Assembly (NCBI GenBank): GCA_002454195.1
Contig: DKIJ01000022.1
Coordinates: forward strand, 1-8,161
Origin: Flavobacterium sp. UBA6721
Lineage (GTDB): Bacteria > Bacteroidota > Bacteroidia > Flavobacteriales > Flavobacteriaceae
Reading direction: 5' to 3'
Length of the DNA: 8,161 nt
The translations under genes were made by a program, and so were the position numbers. Below the pieces are notes generated by a model. It saw only the letters and a list, made by a program, of their open reading frames with translations. It searched no databases and was not told where the DNA came from. Shown piece after piece: positions 6,319 through 8,161 of this stretch (positions within the stretch are counted from its first letter, which is position 1; every line of letters starts with the position of its first letter).

Positions 6319-8121
6319 ATGGGTTTAGTTACCGCTAAAGAAGTTGCAAAAGCAATAAATGTTGAGAAATACGGGGTCTTAGGGACTTTTTCCGGGTGGC
6401 TATTGATGAAAGTGCTCAAAATTTCTACACTAAATAAAGTGTATAATCGTAACAAACATTTAAAAGAAATCGATTTTTTAAATGGAATTGTAGATGATTT
6501 ACAAATAAAATTTGAAATACCAGAAGAAGATTACAAGCGTTTGCCTAAAGATGGCGCTTACATTACCATATCGAATCATCCACTTGGAGGGATAGATGGG
6601 ATTTTGTTGTTGAAATTAATGCTTGAAAAAGAGCCTAATTTTAAGATTATTGCTAATTTTCTATTGCATCGTATTGAGCCTTTAAAGCAATATATAATGC
6701 CAGTTAATCCTTTTGAAAATCATAAGGATAAGAAATCCAGTGTTTTAGGTATAAAAGAAACGTTACGTCATTTAAGTGATGGAAAGCCTCTTGGGATGTT
6801 TCCGGCAGGAGAAGTTTCTAGTTACAAAGATGGTCAGCTGATAGTGGATAAGCCTTGGGAAGAAGGGGCTATTAAGGTGATTCGAAAAGCCCAAGTGCCG
6901 GTTATTCCTATTTATTTCCATGCTAAAAACAGTAATCTGTTTTATTTGCTTTCTAAAATCAGTGGTACATTACGTACAGCCAAATTGCCTTCGGAATTGT
7001 TTAGTCAAAAGAACCGCGTGATTAAGGTTAGAATTGGTAAACCGATTTCGGTTGCTGAACAAAATGAATACGAAAATATTGATGCCTATTCGGAATTCTT
7101 GAGAAAGAAAACCTATATGTTAGCGAATCCGTTTGAAAAGGAAAGTAAATTGATTACGACTCCTAATCTAAAAATTACTAAGAATCCAAAAGAAATTGCT
7201 ACGCCTGCAAATCAAGATAAGATTATTGCTGAAGTAAATGCCTTAAGAAATACCGATTGCCGATTGCTTCAGAGCAAGAATTATGAAGTCTTTTTTACAG
7301 AAGCAAATAGGATTCCTAGTATTTTACATGAGATAGGTCGCTTACGAGAAATTACTTTTAGAGAAGTAGGAGAAGGGACTAACGAATCTATTGATTTGGA
7401 TAAATTTGATAAATACTATCACCATCTTTTCTTATGGGATGATGAGGCGCAAAAAATTGCTGGTGCTTATCGAATGGGATTAGGAGGAGAAATTTATCCT
7501 AAATATGGTATTGAAGGTTTTTATTTGAATGAATTGTTCCGTTTTGAATCAGAATTGTTTGAAACCATGCACCATTCTATCGAAATGGGACGTGCTTTTA
7601 TTATCAAAGAATATCAGCAAAAACCAATGCCTTTGTTTTTACTCTGGAAAGGAATTATTCATACTACTTTGCGTTTTCCAGAACATAAATATCTAATTGG
7701 TGGAGTAAGTATAAGCAATCAATTTTCGGATTTTTCTAAATCATTGATGATTGAGTTTATGAAGTCCAATTATTATGATCCGTATATTGCGCAGTACATT
7801 CATCCTAAAAAAGCATATAAAGTTAAATTGAAGGATGCCGATAAGGATTTTATTTTCAATGAAACAGAAGCCGATTTGAATAAATTTGATAAGATTATTG
7901 ATGAGTTAGAGCCTGGAGTACTTCGTTTGCCAGTATTAATTAAAAAATACATCAAACAAAACGCAAGAGTAGTGGCTTTCAATGTCGATCCGTTATTTAA
8001 TAATGCTATTGATGGTTTAATGTATATCCGAATTGCAGATATTCCAGAAAGTACGATGAAGCCTGTTATGGAAGAATTTCAAGCGGAATTAGAAAAGAAA
8101 TTAAGTGAAAAAGGGGAGTAA
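6319..8121 (+). CDS. olsF: OlsF-type bifunctional acyltransferase for ornithine or related aminoacyl lipids
   Basis: The 600-residue protein joins two acyltransferase domains. Residues about 50-275 form a PlsC-like O-acyltransferase: NHPLGGIDG (86-94) with His87 and Asp93, and FPAGE (161-165) as acceptor-binding motif. His and Asp are separated by five residues rather than the classical four, which I regard as usual for this sub-branch. Residues about 305-510 resemble the hemolysin/OlsB-type GNAT N-acyltransferase, with LREITFREVGEGT (342-354), then AGAYRMG (381-387), LNELFRFESELFE (403-415) and HSIEMGRAFI (419-428). The order O-acyl then N-acyl is that of OlsF. That enzyme is known to N-acylate ornithine with a 3-hydroxy-fatty acyl group and then esterify the hydroxyl, giving a phosphorus-free membrane lipid. 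Flavobacteria also make glycine and serine-glycine lipids, so the amino acid is uncertain. Work would be at the cytoplasmic membrane face. The gene is monocistronic as far as seen, with a good -7 element. Confidence 0.85.
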   Translation: MGLVTAKEVAKAINVEKYGVLGTFSGWLLMKVLKISTLNKVYNRNKHLKEIDFLNGIVDDLQIKFEIPEEDYKRLPKDGAYITISNHPLGGIDGILLLKLMLEKEPNFKIIANFLLHRIEPLKQYIMPVNPFENHKDKKSSVLGIKETLRHLSDGKPLGMFPAGEVSSYKDGQLIVDKPWEEGAIKVIRKAQVPVIPIYFHAKNSNLFYLLSKISGTLRTAKLPSELFSQKNRVIKVRIGKPISVAEQNEYENIDAYSEFLRKKTYMLANPFEKESKLITTPNLKITKNPKEIATPANQDKIIAEVNALRNTDCRLLQSKNYEVFFTEANRIPSILHEIGRLREITFREVGEGTNESIDLDKFDKYYHHLFLWDDEAQKIAGAYRMGLGGEIYPKYGIEGFYLNELFRFESELFETMHHSIEMGRAFIIKEYQQKPMPLFLLWKGIIHTTLRFPEHKYLIGGVSISNQFSDFSKSLMIEFMKSNYYDPYIAQYIHPKKAYKVKLKDADKDFIFNETEADLNKFDKIIDELEPGVLRLPVLIKKYIKQNARVVAFNVDPLFNNAIDGLMYIRIADIPESTMKPVMEEFQAELEKKLSEKGE

Positions 8122-8161
8122 GTTTCCTTAATAATAATGGTTTAATAGTCAAAAATAGTTG

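Noticed and set aside
8122..8161. Start of another gene or a terminator after the acyltransferase
   Set aside because: The last 40 bases are A+T-rich with no stem-loop and no convincing open frame; the window ends too soon to tell.
1..8161. A new multigene defence, secretion or biosynthetic system
   Set aside because: The genes are a mixture of repair, envelope and lipid functions on alternating strands with separate terminators and promoters; nothing ties them into one system.

Overview
The window looks like chromosomal DNA of a Bacteroidota member, most likely Flavobacterium or a close relative. The evidence is the low G+C content, A-rich leaders in place of Shine-Dalgarno sites, several TAnnTTTG-type -7 promoter elements, lipoproteins with short signal peptides, and protein versions typical of Flavobacteriia. 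This assignment is inferred from sequence character, not from a database match.

Layout from left to right. At 3-476 (+) lies the C-terminal part of a REP-associated, IS200-like HUH/Y1 transposase, cut by the window edge and followed by a REP-like palindrome. At 553-924 (-) is a small lipocalin-like lipoprotein gene. After a 218-bp divergent gap, 1143-3104 (+) encodes a membrane-anchored peptidoglycan glycosyltransferase with an AsmA-like region between the anchor and the GT51 domain. A convergent gap (3105-3260) holds a large nested inverted repeat and CTTTGCG direct repeats. Three minus-strand genes follow, in transcription order: exodeoxyribonuclease III (5417-6181), an OmpA-type coiled-coil lipoprotein (4412-5353) and a Tas-like aldo/keto reductase (3261-4298). 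A strong intrinsic terminator separates the last two. Divergent from exonuclease III, 6319-8121 (+) encodes a two-domain acyltransferase of the OlsF type, predicted to make ornithine or related aminoacyl lipids. The final 40 bases hold nothing recognisable.

Most of this is housekeeping and cell-envelope content. The glycosyltransferase, the OmpA lipoprotein, the small lipoprotein and the lipid acyltransferase all bear on envelope structure, but each appears to be its own transcription unit, with a possible xth-ompA pair. I see no CRISPR array, tRNA, rRNA, phage genes or defence island, and no convincing undescribed multigene system. The points most worth a second look are the AsmA-like/GT51 architecture, the OlsF-type fusion, the nested repeat between the convergent genes, and the palindrome next to the transposase.
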